This document shows positions 1 to 6,241 of a stretch of 6,241 nt of DNA, piece after piece (position 1 is the stretch's first letter; each line of letters starts with the position of its first letter). The position numbers were made by a program, and so were the translations under genes. The notes beneath the pieces are model-generated. The model searched no databases. It saw only the letters and a list, made by a program, of their open reading frames with translations, and was not told the DNA's origin. Location of the stretch: NCBI GenBank assembly GCA_938038035.1, contig CALHQV010000070.1, positions 1 to 6,241 of the forward strand, given 5' to 3'. Source of the stretch: an uncultured Gemella sp. (GTDB taxonomy: Bacteria > Bacillota > Bacilli > Staphylococcales > Gemellaceae).

Positions 1-641
1 ACCGCTATTTCAGCAGCAAGATCATTTGGAAATCTAAATTTCCCCGTACTTATACAGCAGAAAGCAATACTCTTAAGATTATTCTCTATAGCAAGTTTTA
101 GAGAATTTCTATAACATGAAGCAAGCAGTTCCTTATCATCGTCTTCAACGACACGATATATTATTGGGCCGACAGTATGAATAACATGTTTAGCTGGCAA
201 GTTGTACCCCGCTGTTATTTTAGCTTGTCCTGTTTTTTCAAAACTACCTTGTGCTTTCATTATTTCATCGCATTCTTTTCTAAGTTGCAGACCTGCTTGA
301 GTATGAATGGCATTATCAATACATCTGTGGTGTGGGATAAAACAGCCTAGTAAAGCCTTGTTCGCCGCATTAACTATCGCATCTACTTGTAGTGTTGTAA
401 TATCCCCTTGCCATATATAAATATTATTTTCAATTTCTGTTAAATCTTCTAATGTTGTTATTCCTTTAGCTTTTAGAATCTCTTGCAGGTATTCATCTTG
501 AACTTCATAGAATTCGCTCGGTAAGTCCGATACTTCCCACGTATTCATTAATGATCTAAACAAATCTTTCTTTTCTTGTTCCGTTTCTGGTATTACTATT
601 TCTGAATTTAGTGTTTTTATTAAATAATCTAGTTTTTCCAT
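1..641 (-). CDS. Zinc-dependent macrodomain protein-ADP-ribose hydrolase (partial, C-terminus beyond the window)
   Basis: Cytoplasmic enzyme expected to remove ADP-ribose from proteins; family members in Staphylococcus and Streptococcus reverse the modification made by the sirtuin SirTM. The visible part has 213 codons plus two bases and is open to the window edge. Relatives are roughly 260-270 residues, so about 50 are missing. A helical N-terminal extension (about 1-70) precedes the macro fold. GD at 79-80 and NAAN at 91-94 belong to the ADP-ribose site. The stretch GCFIPHHRCIDN (99-110) is the zinc-macro signature, with probable zinc ligands Cys100, His105 and Cys107. HTVGP lies at 155-159 and CISTGKF at 196-202, the phosphate-binding loop region. 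The start is ATG at 641, behind GGAGG at 659-655; the 13-base spacing is rather long, but no better in-frame start exists. It is co-directional with the protease gene but has its own promoter. The usual partners (SirTM, GcvH-like protein, lipoate ligase) are not visible and could lie beyond base 1. Confidence 0.93.
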   Translation of the reverse strand, partial: MEKLDYLIKTLNSEIVIPETEQEKKDLFRSLMNTWEVSDLPSEFYEVQDEYLQEILKAKGITTLEDLTEIENNIYIWQGDITTLQVDAIVNAANKALLGCFIPHHRCIDNAIHTQAGLQLRKECDEIMKAQGSFEKTGQAKITAGYNLPAKHVIHTVGPIIYRVVEDDDKELLASCYRNSLKLAIENNLKSIAFCCISTGKFRFPNDLAAEIA

Positions 642-654
642 ATTCTGAATACTT

Positions 655-659
655 CCTCC
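655..659 (-). promoter_or_regulatory. Ribosome binding site of the macrodomain gene
   Basis: GGAGG (659-655), continuing as GGAGGAAG to 652, lies upstream of the ATG at 641. The gap from GGAGG is 13 bases, longer than the common 6-9, but the next in-frame ATG is codon 32 and would remove part of the conserved N-terminal region. The site therefore supports the start at 641. Confidence 0.7.
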
Positions 660-674
660 ATATAACTTGCTTTT

Positions 675-703
675 ATTATATACCTTACTTAAATACGTGT
701 CTA
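675..703 (-). promoter_or_regulatory. Sigma-A type promoter of the macrodomain gene
   Basis: On the minus strand, TAGACA (703-698, one base from TTGACA) is followed after exactly 17 bases by a perfect TATAAT (680-675). Transcription would begin near 668, leaving a leader of about 27 bases before the ATG at 641. Its place downstream of the protease terminator supports independent transcription of the macrodomain gene. Confidence 0.8.
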
Positions 704-800
704 TTATTAAGATATACACTGTATTTCAGAGATTAGCAAAATAGTCTTAGATTTTAATAAAGTTTAAATGAAAACTCATGGATACCGTGATTTATTGATA

Positions 801-850
801 TAAAAACACGACTTCAAAAATTAGAGCATAAACCCTAACTTTTGAAGTCG
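801..850 (-). terminator. Rho-independent terminator of the protease gene
   Basis: On the minus strand a long hairpin begins 12 bases after the protease stop codon. The arm 850-835 (CGACTTCAAAAGTTAG) pairs with 824-809 (CTAATTTTTGAAGTCG). This gives 16 pairs with a single G-T wobble and a 10-base loop (834-825). It is followed by TGTTTTTA (808-801), a U-rich tail. The plus-strand side lacks a clean T run (ATATATTTTAT), so it should work mainly for the protease transcript. It separates the protease from the macrodomain gene. Confidence 0.93.
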
Positions 851-862
851 ATATATTTTATA

Positions 863-967
863 TTATTTCTGTTTACGACGTTTTACATAAACAGTTAATC
901 CTACTAAAGCTAGAACTGCTATTCCAGCATAAACTGTCACATTATTATCTAATCCTGTTTTTGGTAA
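863..967 (-). other. LPKTG cell-wall sorting signal of the protease
   Basis: Residues 1737-1741 are LPKTG (967-953), followed by a hydrophobic segment (1746-1764) and the basic tail KRRKQK at the C-terminus. This is the complete three-part sorting signal recognised by sortase A, which would cut between Thr1740 and Gly1741 and join the protein to peptidoglycan. Confidence 0.96.
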
Positions 968-3900
968 TAATGAATTAGATTTTGAAACTTTTCCGAAATC
1001 TTCATCTACATTAAATGTACTTTCTTTCTTAGTTTCTTTTCCTACAAAACCACCTAGGATATCCTTGATTGATTTTTTAGAGACTTTTTTCTCCGCTTCT
1101 TTTAATGCTTCTAATGCTTTATCTACTTCTTCTTGAGTAGCTGTTGCTGAAGCTAATAGTTCTTGTGCTTTTTGAACTGCATCTAGATAAGCTTTCTTAT
1201 CCTCTGCACTTGCACTTTCAAAACTATCTTTCTCTTTGACTTCTGCTAAATGACTTAATTGTTCATTTAGTTTTTTCTTGTCTACTTTTGGTGTTTCAGG
1301 TTGAGGTTTGTTACCTTCTTCTTTCTTAGGTTCCTCAGCTGCTGGTTTTGGCTCTTCTTTCTTAGGCTCTTCAGCTACTGGTTTTGGTTCTTCTTTCTTA
1401 GGCTCTTCAGCTGCTGGTTTTGATTTCTCTTTCTTAGGCTCTTCAGCTGCTGGTTTTGGTTCTTCTTTCTTCGGAGTTTCAGCTGCCGGTTTTGGTTCTT
1501 CTTTCTTCGGAGTTTCAGCTGCCGGTTTTGGCTCTTCTTTCTTCGGAACTTCTACTTCTTTCCCATCAAGAGCATTTTCAGCTTGTTGTAATTTTTCTAA
1601 CACAGCTGTAACTTCTTCTGTAGTTGCATCCTTGTTATCAAGAACTACTGTCGCTTCTTTTATAGTATTTACGAAGTTATCTTTTTTGTCTTGTCCCGCA
1701 TTTTTGAATTTAACCTCAGTTTGAAGTTTTTCAGTTTCTTTTAATTTTTCAATTAATTTAGCTTTGTCTACTTCTTTCTTCACTTCTGGTTGTTGTGAAT
1801 TAGCTAATGTTACTTTAGCTTCGTTTAGACTTGCTACCGCACTGTTTACTTCTTCTTGAGTTGCATTTTCGTTTTCAAGAACTTTCTTAGCTGCCTCTAA
1901 TGCTTTATTATATGCATCTTTAGCTTCGATAGTAGCATTTTTGTACTCTTTAGTTTCATCTAACGCTTTATCCGCTTCTATTGCTTTTTGAAGCTCAGCT
2001 TTATTCACTTCTGCTTTTTTCTCTACTGGAGCATTTTTCGGAGTCAATGCTACGAAGTTACTGAAGCTATCAGTAGTGAATGTTAGCTTACCTTCTGCGT
2101 AATTAACACTGTTTACAGCTGTTAATTTTCCATCTTTTTCATGGAAGAAGCGCTCTGGAGCTTTTGCTAAATCTAATGTTACCGTTCTATCACCAGGAAC
2201 TTTAACTTCTTTTCCTGTTGCATCTACGATATGAATTCCAAAGTATTCGACATCATATTTGCTTAAGTCTACACTACCTTCTGTTAATTGTTTTTGAATA
2301 TTTACTTTCTCTTCAGCAGTTGGTTCTGTTACAACAAGTTTGTAATTATTATACAGTTTTTTCTCAGTGAAATCTACAGTACCTTGCGCTTTAGAGTTCT
2401 CTGTAGTTCCTACACTTGCTACTTTTTCTGCAACATTTAGAACAACTTGTTTTTTGTTGTGCCCATCTTTTACTACTAATTCAAAGTTGTTTTCTGCTGG
2501 AGTATATCCTTCAGGTGTTACTATTTGAATTGTATATGTTCCATTTTCTAAGTTTTTCTGGAAGGCATTTTTTCCATATAAACTTGTTGGAAGTGATATT
2601 TTAGTACCGTCTTGAGCTATTGCATAAACCTTTGTTCCCGCTGGAACTTGCTTATCAAAGCTGATTTCCGTAGCATTTCTGCTGATTTCATCTACTCTAA
2701 ATTCAACCTCTTTTGTCGGTTTATCTTTAGTTATTTCGAAGTCAACTTTTGATGGTGTTAGTAGTTTGAACTCTCCATCTACCATCACTACTTCAACAGT
2801 GTATTTTCCGAATGGTAATGCTTGGTATGTACGTTTATTTCTAGAGAAGTCTTCCCCTACGATTTCACCTTTTTCATTAGTAATTTTGTAACGCAGACGA
2901 CGTGAATTGTTTCCAGTCCCATCACCTTTCTTAACTTCTACTTCTAGACTTCCTTTACCATTACCTTCAACATTAGATAAATTAATACTATCCTTGTTAT
3001 CTGCAAAGTCTTTTACTTCAAAAGTAAGATCTTTTAATTCTACCCCTTCTGGAATTGTATAACTTCCATCTTCATTTGCTGCAATAGTATTTTTACCATA
3101 GCTTAATTTTTTATAGAATACTCCACTTCCATCTTCTAGTACTGGATATGGTGTGAATTTACGAGTTGCTTCATTGTAGTAACCACCATTAGCACCTGTG
3201 ATTTTCGGAGCTTTTCTATCGATTACTACATTGAATGTTGTTTCTTGCATATCTGCACCACTTACTGCTGCACTATAAGAAACTACATATTGATATTCTC
3301 CATCTGGAAGAGGGTTACCGTTATTGTCAACACCTTTCCAGTTTGTCATAGTTAATGATGTGTACTTCTTACTTGTGTTATTGAAGAAGTTTTTATTACC
3401 AGAACCATTACCATTTTGATAAAGTGGGTTCTTACGTTCTACATCATCTTTAGCGTATACTGAAAGTTTTAGGTTTTCAAAGTTACGGTAGAATACCCCT
3501 CTCATACCTATTTCATCATAGTTTTCATCACCATTTGGTGAGAAGAAAATCTTATCAGTAAAGAATCTTTCGCCAGTAACAGGATTTACGTATGCACCTG
3601 CTAGTGTTCTCTTATCTTTTTTATCTTCTTTGTAAGTTGTTAACACTCCTGTGAAGTTCATGTCCGTTAATGAATCCCAGTTATTAGGATTTGAAGTATA
3701 ACCATACTCATATGTTGGTTTTTCCCCATTTTTCATAGAATAAATTGGTTTTTCTAATACTGGTAGATTTTGGAACTGACCTTTAAATCCTACAAATGGA
3801 ATATTAGCTTTTAATGCACTTTCTTCATCATAGAAAGTTACAAATCCTTCTAGATAATATCCATTAGTGAATACTTTTTCTAGTTCTTCTTTGAAACTTG

Positions 3901-6175
3901 CAGCATCAACCGTAATTTCTACTTCTTTTTCACCTTTTGCTGGAACTTCTACAGTAGCCCAATCAGTTGTCAATAACTTCTTAGGAGTCATTGTAAGTTT
4001 ACCATTCCAATCTACTCCAGCATCTTCACCATAATAATTATCTGTAGTTAGGTGAGCTGCATATTGTAGGCTTTGAGCCTTATCTGCTAGATTGTGTAAT
4101 ACTAATTTAAAAGTGAATTTATCTCCAACATTTCCTAGAGAGACACTTCCGTAGTTATTTTCTCCAGTCACATAAAGATCTCCATATGCTGCTTTATTCG
4201 CATCGATTAGACCTGCACCTTGAAGACGTGGTGATCTGTATGCTGTTGTGTATCCATCAGAATATACCTGCGGATTAGCTGTACTCATGATTAATCTCTT
4301 CGCTAAGCCTTGAATTTCTTCTGCACTTAAGTTCGGGAATCTTTCTGATAATACTTGTTTCACAAGAGTTATAGCACCTGCAACGTGAGGTGAAGCCATA
4401 CTTGTTCCGCTATCAAGACCATATCTTCCATCATTATAAGACGATAAGATATCTCCTCCTGGTGCTGTTACGTCAGGTTTTAAGTATCCATCAACACTCA
4501 TTCCCCAACCAGTAGATTCATCAAATTCACCTTTTTTAGGATTGGCTTGTTTGTCCCAAGTACCATTGAATGTTATTTTATATTCTCCTTCATGAGCAGA
4601 AAGTTCATTACCAAATTTGTAATAAGTTGTTACCACAGGGAAATCTTTATCTTGTCCATTTAGTGTAAGATTATAAATAGTATCTCCTTCATTGAAGTAG
4701 ATTACCGCTCCCGCTGCTCCATATTGTTTAGCTAGTTTAACTTTTTCTTCAAAGCTATTACCACCACGTTGGATAAGAGCGATTTTTCCAGTTAAATCTT
4801 TATCAGCGTAGTTCTCCGCTTTACCAACTCCTACATATACATAGTCGTAAGCTCTCTTCTCAAATTGTTTAGTATAACTAAAAATTGGCATTTTCCCATT
4901 ATCAAAATCAGCGTTGTCTTTAAGTTGCTCGATATTCGCCACTTCTCTGTTAAGAACACTATTGCTTATATTCGCTACAGAAATTGCATCTTCTGAAACC
5001 GATGGTCTTCCTACAGTTCCGTAATCTGGATTAGCTGCACTTGGGTTTGTTTGCCCACTAGCAAAGAATGCATTGTTCCCAGCCGCTGCAACTATATTAA
5101 CACCAGCTTTTTTCGCAACTTCCATCGCACGAACTAAACCGTCACCTACTTCTACCACTGAACCAGCCGGTGAACCTAAACTAAGATTTATCGTATCTGC
5201 ACCTAGTTTAATAGCATCTTCTATCGCTTTTGTATAAATATAAGATTCTGTTCCTGCATTCTTAGTATCCGAGAATACACGCATGAAAATTAACTGTGCT
5301 TCAGGTGCTATACCTGTTACATAGTCACCATTTGTGAATTTCTCCTTAGGATTACCTACAGCAGTCCCAGCAACGTGCATACCGTGTGATTTATAAGCAC
5401 TTTGTTTAATATCATTATTCCAATCGTTATAGTTAAATGCAAATGGTAACTTTTCACTATACCACTTACCATAGTCTATACCCGCTTCTTTTTTTATTTT
5501 TTCAATTTCATCTTTAGATTTATATTTAGATTTTGAATTATCAGATAATCTAAGTACTGGATGATTCGGATCAAGTCCTGAATCTAATACTGCGACAACT
5601 TTTCCTTGTCCTCTATATCCTTTATTCCAAAGAGGTTGTATATTAATAAGATTATAACTATCTAATGCTTTAGAAAAATCATTAGTTTCAGTACTTTCTT
5701 TCTTCTCTTCTTCGCTCGCTACATTTTCTGGTTTATTATAGCTAACACTCATTTCAACAGTATCTACAAAATCTAACTCTTGAATTTTTTTAGCATTTGA
5801 AAATGTAGTTTCTAAGGCAAAACCATTCATTAACGTATCATATTCAAACAGTTTCTCATAATCGATACCTTTATCTTTAATATCTTTTAATGCTTTTTCC
5901 CTAGGAGCTTTTGTTGATTCAGTAACTTCTTTAATTCCTTCTTTAGTTTTTAACTTATTAGGATCAACATCACCCTTCAACTTAACGATAACTTTTACTT
6001 TATCATCATTTTGAAACTTATGTTCTTCACTTTTTGAAACATTTGATAACTCATCTTTTTTTTCTTCTTGAGCTAGTGTTATTTTTGATGATACTCCATA
6101 ATTAAACGTACTGATATTTCCTAGTAGTAGTGCTGCACTTAGCACACTTACAGCTGTCTTTTTAGTCAGTGTCAT
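863..6175 (-). CDS. LPXTG-anchored S8 (subtilisin-family) cell-envelope serine proteinase, lactocepin/C5a-peptidase-like
   Basis: Secreted endopeptidase expected to be attached to peptidoglycan by sortase; its substrate cannot be read from the sequence. Residues 1-35 form a signal peptide (MTLTKK, then a hydrophobic core; possible cleavage after TLA at 35) without a YSIRK motif. Residues about 58-146 resemble an inhibitor I9 propeptide. The catalytic domain (about 170-660) has Asp198 (VLDSG), His264 (HGMHVAG, the form typical of cell-envelope proteinases), oxyanion Asn367 (AAAGNN) and Ser592 (GTSMASPHVAG). The 225-residue gap from Asn367 to Ser592 holds a PA domain (about 430-535). An Fn3-like domain follows (about 665-800), then an FSPNGDE segment (878-884), further beta domains to about 1380, FIVAR-like modules, a Pro-rich repeat and the sorting signal. 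The triad is complete, so it is probably active. ATG at 6175 is the only reasonable start: an in-frame TAA lies at 6208-6206 with no start codon between. The protein contains no cysteine. Casein-type proteinase, C5a peptidase or chemokine protease roles cannot be told apart. Confidence 0.96.
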   Translation of the reverse strand: MTLTKKTAVSVLSAALLLGNISTFNYGVSSKITLAQEEKKDELSNVSKSEEHKFQNDDKVKVIVKLKGDVDPNKLKTKEGIKEVTESTKAPREKALKDIKDKGIDYEKLFEYDTLMNGFALETTFSNAKKIQELDFVDTVEMSVSYNKPENVASEEEKKESTETNDFSKALDSYNLINIQPLWNKGYRGQGKVVAVLDSGLDPNHPVLRLSDNSKSKYKSKDEIEKIKKEAGIDYGKWYSEKLPFAFNYNDWNNDIKQSAYKSHGMHVAGTAVGNPKEKFTNGDYVTGIAPEAQLIFMRVFSDTKNAGTESYIYTKAIEDAIKLGADTINLSLGSPAGSVVEVGDGLVRAMEVAKKAGVNIVAAAGNNAFFASGQTNPSAANPDYGTVGRPSVSEDAISVANISNSVLNREVANIEQLKDNADFDNGKMPIFSYTKQFEKRAYDYVYVGVGKAENYADKDLTGKIALIQRGGNSFEEKVKLAKQYGAAGAVIYFNEGDTIYNLTLNGQDKDFPVVTTYYKFGNELSAHEGEYKITFNGTWDKQANPKKGEFDESTGWGMSVDGYLKPDVTAPGGDILSSYNDGRYGLDSGTSMASPHVAGAITLVKQVLSERFPNLSAEEIQGLAKRLIMSTANPQVYSDGYTTAYRSPRLQGAGLIDANKAAYGDLYVTGENNYGSVSLGNVGDKFTFKLVLHNLADKAQSLQYAAHLTTDNYYGEDAGVDWNGKLTMTPKKLLTTDWATVEVPAKGEKEVEITVDAASFKEELEKVFTNGYYLEGFVTFYDEESALKANIPFVGFKGQFQNLPVLEKPIYSMKNGEKPTYEYGYTSNPNNWDSLTDMNFTGVLTTYKEDKKDKRTLAGAYVNPVTGERFFTDKIFFSPNGDENYDEIGMRGVFYRNFENLKLSVYAKDDVERKNPLYQNGNGSGNKNFFNNTSKKYTSLTMTNWKGVDNNGNPLPDGEYQYVVSYSAAVSGADMQETTFNVVIDRKAPKITGANGGYYNEATRKFTPYPVLEDGSGVFYKKLSYGKNTIAANEDGSYTIPEGVELKDLTFEVKDFADNKDSINLSNVEGNGKGSLEVEVKKGDGTGNNSRRLRYKITNEKGEIVGEDFSRNKRTYQALPFGKYTVEVVMVDGEFKLLTPSKVDFEITKDKPTKEVEFRVDEISRNATEISFDKQVPAGTKVYAIAQDGTKISLPTSLYGKNAFQKNLENGTYTIQIVTPEGYTPAENNFELVVKDGHNKKQVVLNVAEKVASVGTTENSKAQGTVDFTEKKLYNNYKLVVTEPTAEEKVNIQKQLTEGSVDLSKYDVEYFGIHIVDATGKEVKVPGDRTVTLDLAKAPERFFHEKDGKLTAVNSVNYAEGKLTFTTDSFSNFVALTPKNAPVEKKAEVNKAELQKAIEADKALDETKEYKNATIEAKDAYNKALEAAKKVLENENATQEEVNSAVASLNEAKVTLANSQQPEVKKEVDKAKLIEKLKETEKLQTEVKFKNAGQDKKDNFVNTIKEATVVLDNKDATTEEVTAVLEKLQQAENALDGKEVEVPKKEEPKPAAETPKKEEPKPAAETPKKEEPKPAAEEPKKEKSKPAAEEPKKEEPKPVAEEPKKEEPKPAAEEPKKEEGNKPQPETPKVDKKKLNEQLSHLAEVKEKDSFESASAEDKKAYLDAVQKAQELLASATATQEEVDKALEALKEAEKKVSKKSIKDILGGFVGKETKKESTFNVDEDFGKVSKSNSLLPKTGLDNNVTVYAGIAVLALVGLTVYVKRRKQK
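1076..1282 (-). repeat. FIVAR-like helical module 3 of the protease
   Basis: Residues 1632-1700. It starts DKKKLNEQL and has FESASAEDKKAYLDAV and then ATQEEVDKALEALKEAEKKV. Unlike the other two it lies on the wall side of the Pro-rich stalk, between the stalk and the sorting signal. Confidence 0.75.
1316..1546 (-). repeat. 36-bp tandem repeat encoding a Pro/Lys/Glu-rich stalk
   Basis: Six full 12-residue units of the form PKKEEPKPAAE(T/E) cover residues 1544-1615, one every 36 bases (1546-1511, 1510-1475, 1474-1439, 1438-1403, 1402-1367, 1366-1331), followed by a partial PKKEE (1330-1316). Unit 4 reads PKKEKSKPAAEE and unit 5 has V for the first A. Such charged Pro-rich runs usually form stiff, extended wall-spanning stalks in Gram-positive surface proteins. 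Copy number is likely to vary between strains. Confidence 0.95.
1562..1768 (-). repeat. FIVAR-like helical module 2 of the protease
   Basis: Residues 1470-1538. It starts DKAKLIEKLKE and has FKNAGQDKKDNF and then ATTEEVTAVLEKLQQAENAL. It is separated from module 1 by only about nine residues (QQPEVKKEV) and directly precedes the Pro-rich repeat stalk. It has diverged clearly from the other two copies, so the duplication is not recent. Confidence 0.72.
1796..2005 (-). repeat. FIVAR-like helical module 1 of the protease
   Basis: Residues 1391-1460. The module starts NKAELQKAIE and contains YKNATIEAKDAYNKAL and then ATQEEVNSAVASLNEA, the pattern of FIVAR three-helix modules in Gram-positive surface proteins. 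It aligns by eye with the modules at 1562-1768 and 1076-1282. In other proteins such modules bind sugars or wall components or act as spacers; the role here is unknown. Confidence 0.75.
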
Positions 6176-6183
6176 TCCTTCTT

Positions 6184-6188
6184 CTCCT
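6184..6188 (-). promoter_or_regulatory. Ribosome binding site of the protease gene
   Basis: AGGAG (6188-6184) lies 8 bases upstream of the ATG at 6175, an ideal distance. With the in-frame stop at 6208-6206 it fixes the start of the protease. Confidence 0.85.
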
Positions 6189-6222
6189 ATCTTTTTTAAG
6201 TGTATTTAAAGTATATTTCTAT

Positions 6223-6231
6223 ATTTTAACA
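6223..6231 (-). promoter_or_regulatory. Possible extended -10 promoter of the protease gene
   Basis: On the minus strand TGTTAAAAT (6231-6223) matches the extended -10 form TGnTAtAAT with one mismatch. The start of transcription would be near 6216, about 40 bases before the ATG. Any -35 element would fall at or beyond the window end. The region is very AT-rich, so chance matches are likely; TATACT at 6215-6210 is an alternative -10. Confidence 0.35.
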
Positions 6232-6241
6232 TATATTATCT

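Noticed and set aside
629..661. Minus-strand ATG at 661 followed by a 10-codon frame overlapping the macrodomain start
   Set aside because: It has no ribosome site of its own (its ATG overlaps the GGAGG that serves the main gene) and ends at TAG after ten codons; a leader-peptide role has no support.
801..850. Hairpin as a bidirectional terminator or attenuator of the macrodomain gene
   Set aside because: No plus-strand gene approaches it, its plus-strand tail is not a clean T run, and the macrodomain promoter lies downstream of it, so it only fits as the end of the protease transcript.
1316..1546. Regular 36-bp repeats that could suggest a CRISPR array
   Set aside because: The units are directly contiguous with no unique spacers, stay in frame, and encode a Pro/Lys/Glu stalk inside a gene.
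1308..1724. Open plus-strand frame of 138 codons, rich in Ser/Gly/Phe repeats
   Set aside because: It is the antisense shadow of the 36-bp Pro/Lys/Glu repeat and the adjoining FIVAR-like module. Its own repeats follow from the repeat period being a multiple of three, and it has no homology that I recognise.
2416..2604. Open plus-strand frame of 62 codons
   Set aside because: It lies antisense inside the protease coding region, has a low-complexity Leu/Phe/Cys composition typical of antisense frames, and resembles no known small protein.
1..6241. Search for a mobile element, phage, toxin-antitoxin or defence system
   Set aside because: No transposase, integrase, terminal inverted repeats, target duplications or paired small genes are visible. 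Both genes have the same AT-rich style, and the window appears to be an ordinary chromosomal pair of separate transcription units.

Overview
The window is AT-rich DNA carrying two genes, both on the minus strand. It looks like a low-GC Firmicute (Bacillota). The clues are the LPXTG-anchored surface protease, Lys/Glu/Asn-rich proteins, strong GGAGG-type ribosome sites, and a zinc-macrodomain protein of the staphylococcal/streptococcal kind. The overall style recalls Gemella or a related oral or mucosal coccus. That assignment is an inference from memory of the families, not from a search.

Reading in the direction of transcription, from high to low coordinates: a short leader (6241-6176) has a possible extended -10 and a good ribosome site. 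It is followed by a single very large gene (6175-863, 1770 residues). This encodes a secreted, cell-wall-anchored subtilisin-family (S8) proteinase of the lactocepin/C5a-peptidase type. Its parts in order are signal peptide, inhibitor-like propeptide, catalytic domain with a PA insertion, several beta-sandwich domains, two FIVAR-like helical modules, a Pro/Lys/Glu 12-residue repeat stalk, a third FIVAR-like module, and an LPKTG sorting signal. A strong intrinsic terminator (850-801) lies just after its stop codon.

The spacer between the genes (862-642) holds that terminator and a near-consensus promoter (703-675). Next comes the 5' part of a zinc-dependent macrodomain protein-ADP-ribose hydrolase gene, which starts at 641 and runs off the window at base 1. 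The terminator and the new promoter suggest two separate transcription units. The genes have no evident functional link: one acts on the cell surface as a protease, the other in the cytoplasm reversing ADP-ribosylation.

I see no RNA gene, CRISPR array, insertion sequence, phage gene or defence cassette. The most interesting points are the modular C-terminal half of the protease, the mosaic history of its 36-bp repeats, and the macrodomain gene with its own promoter, whose usual sirtuin/lipoylation partners would have to lie outside the window.
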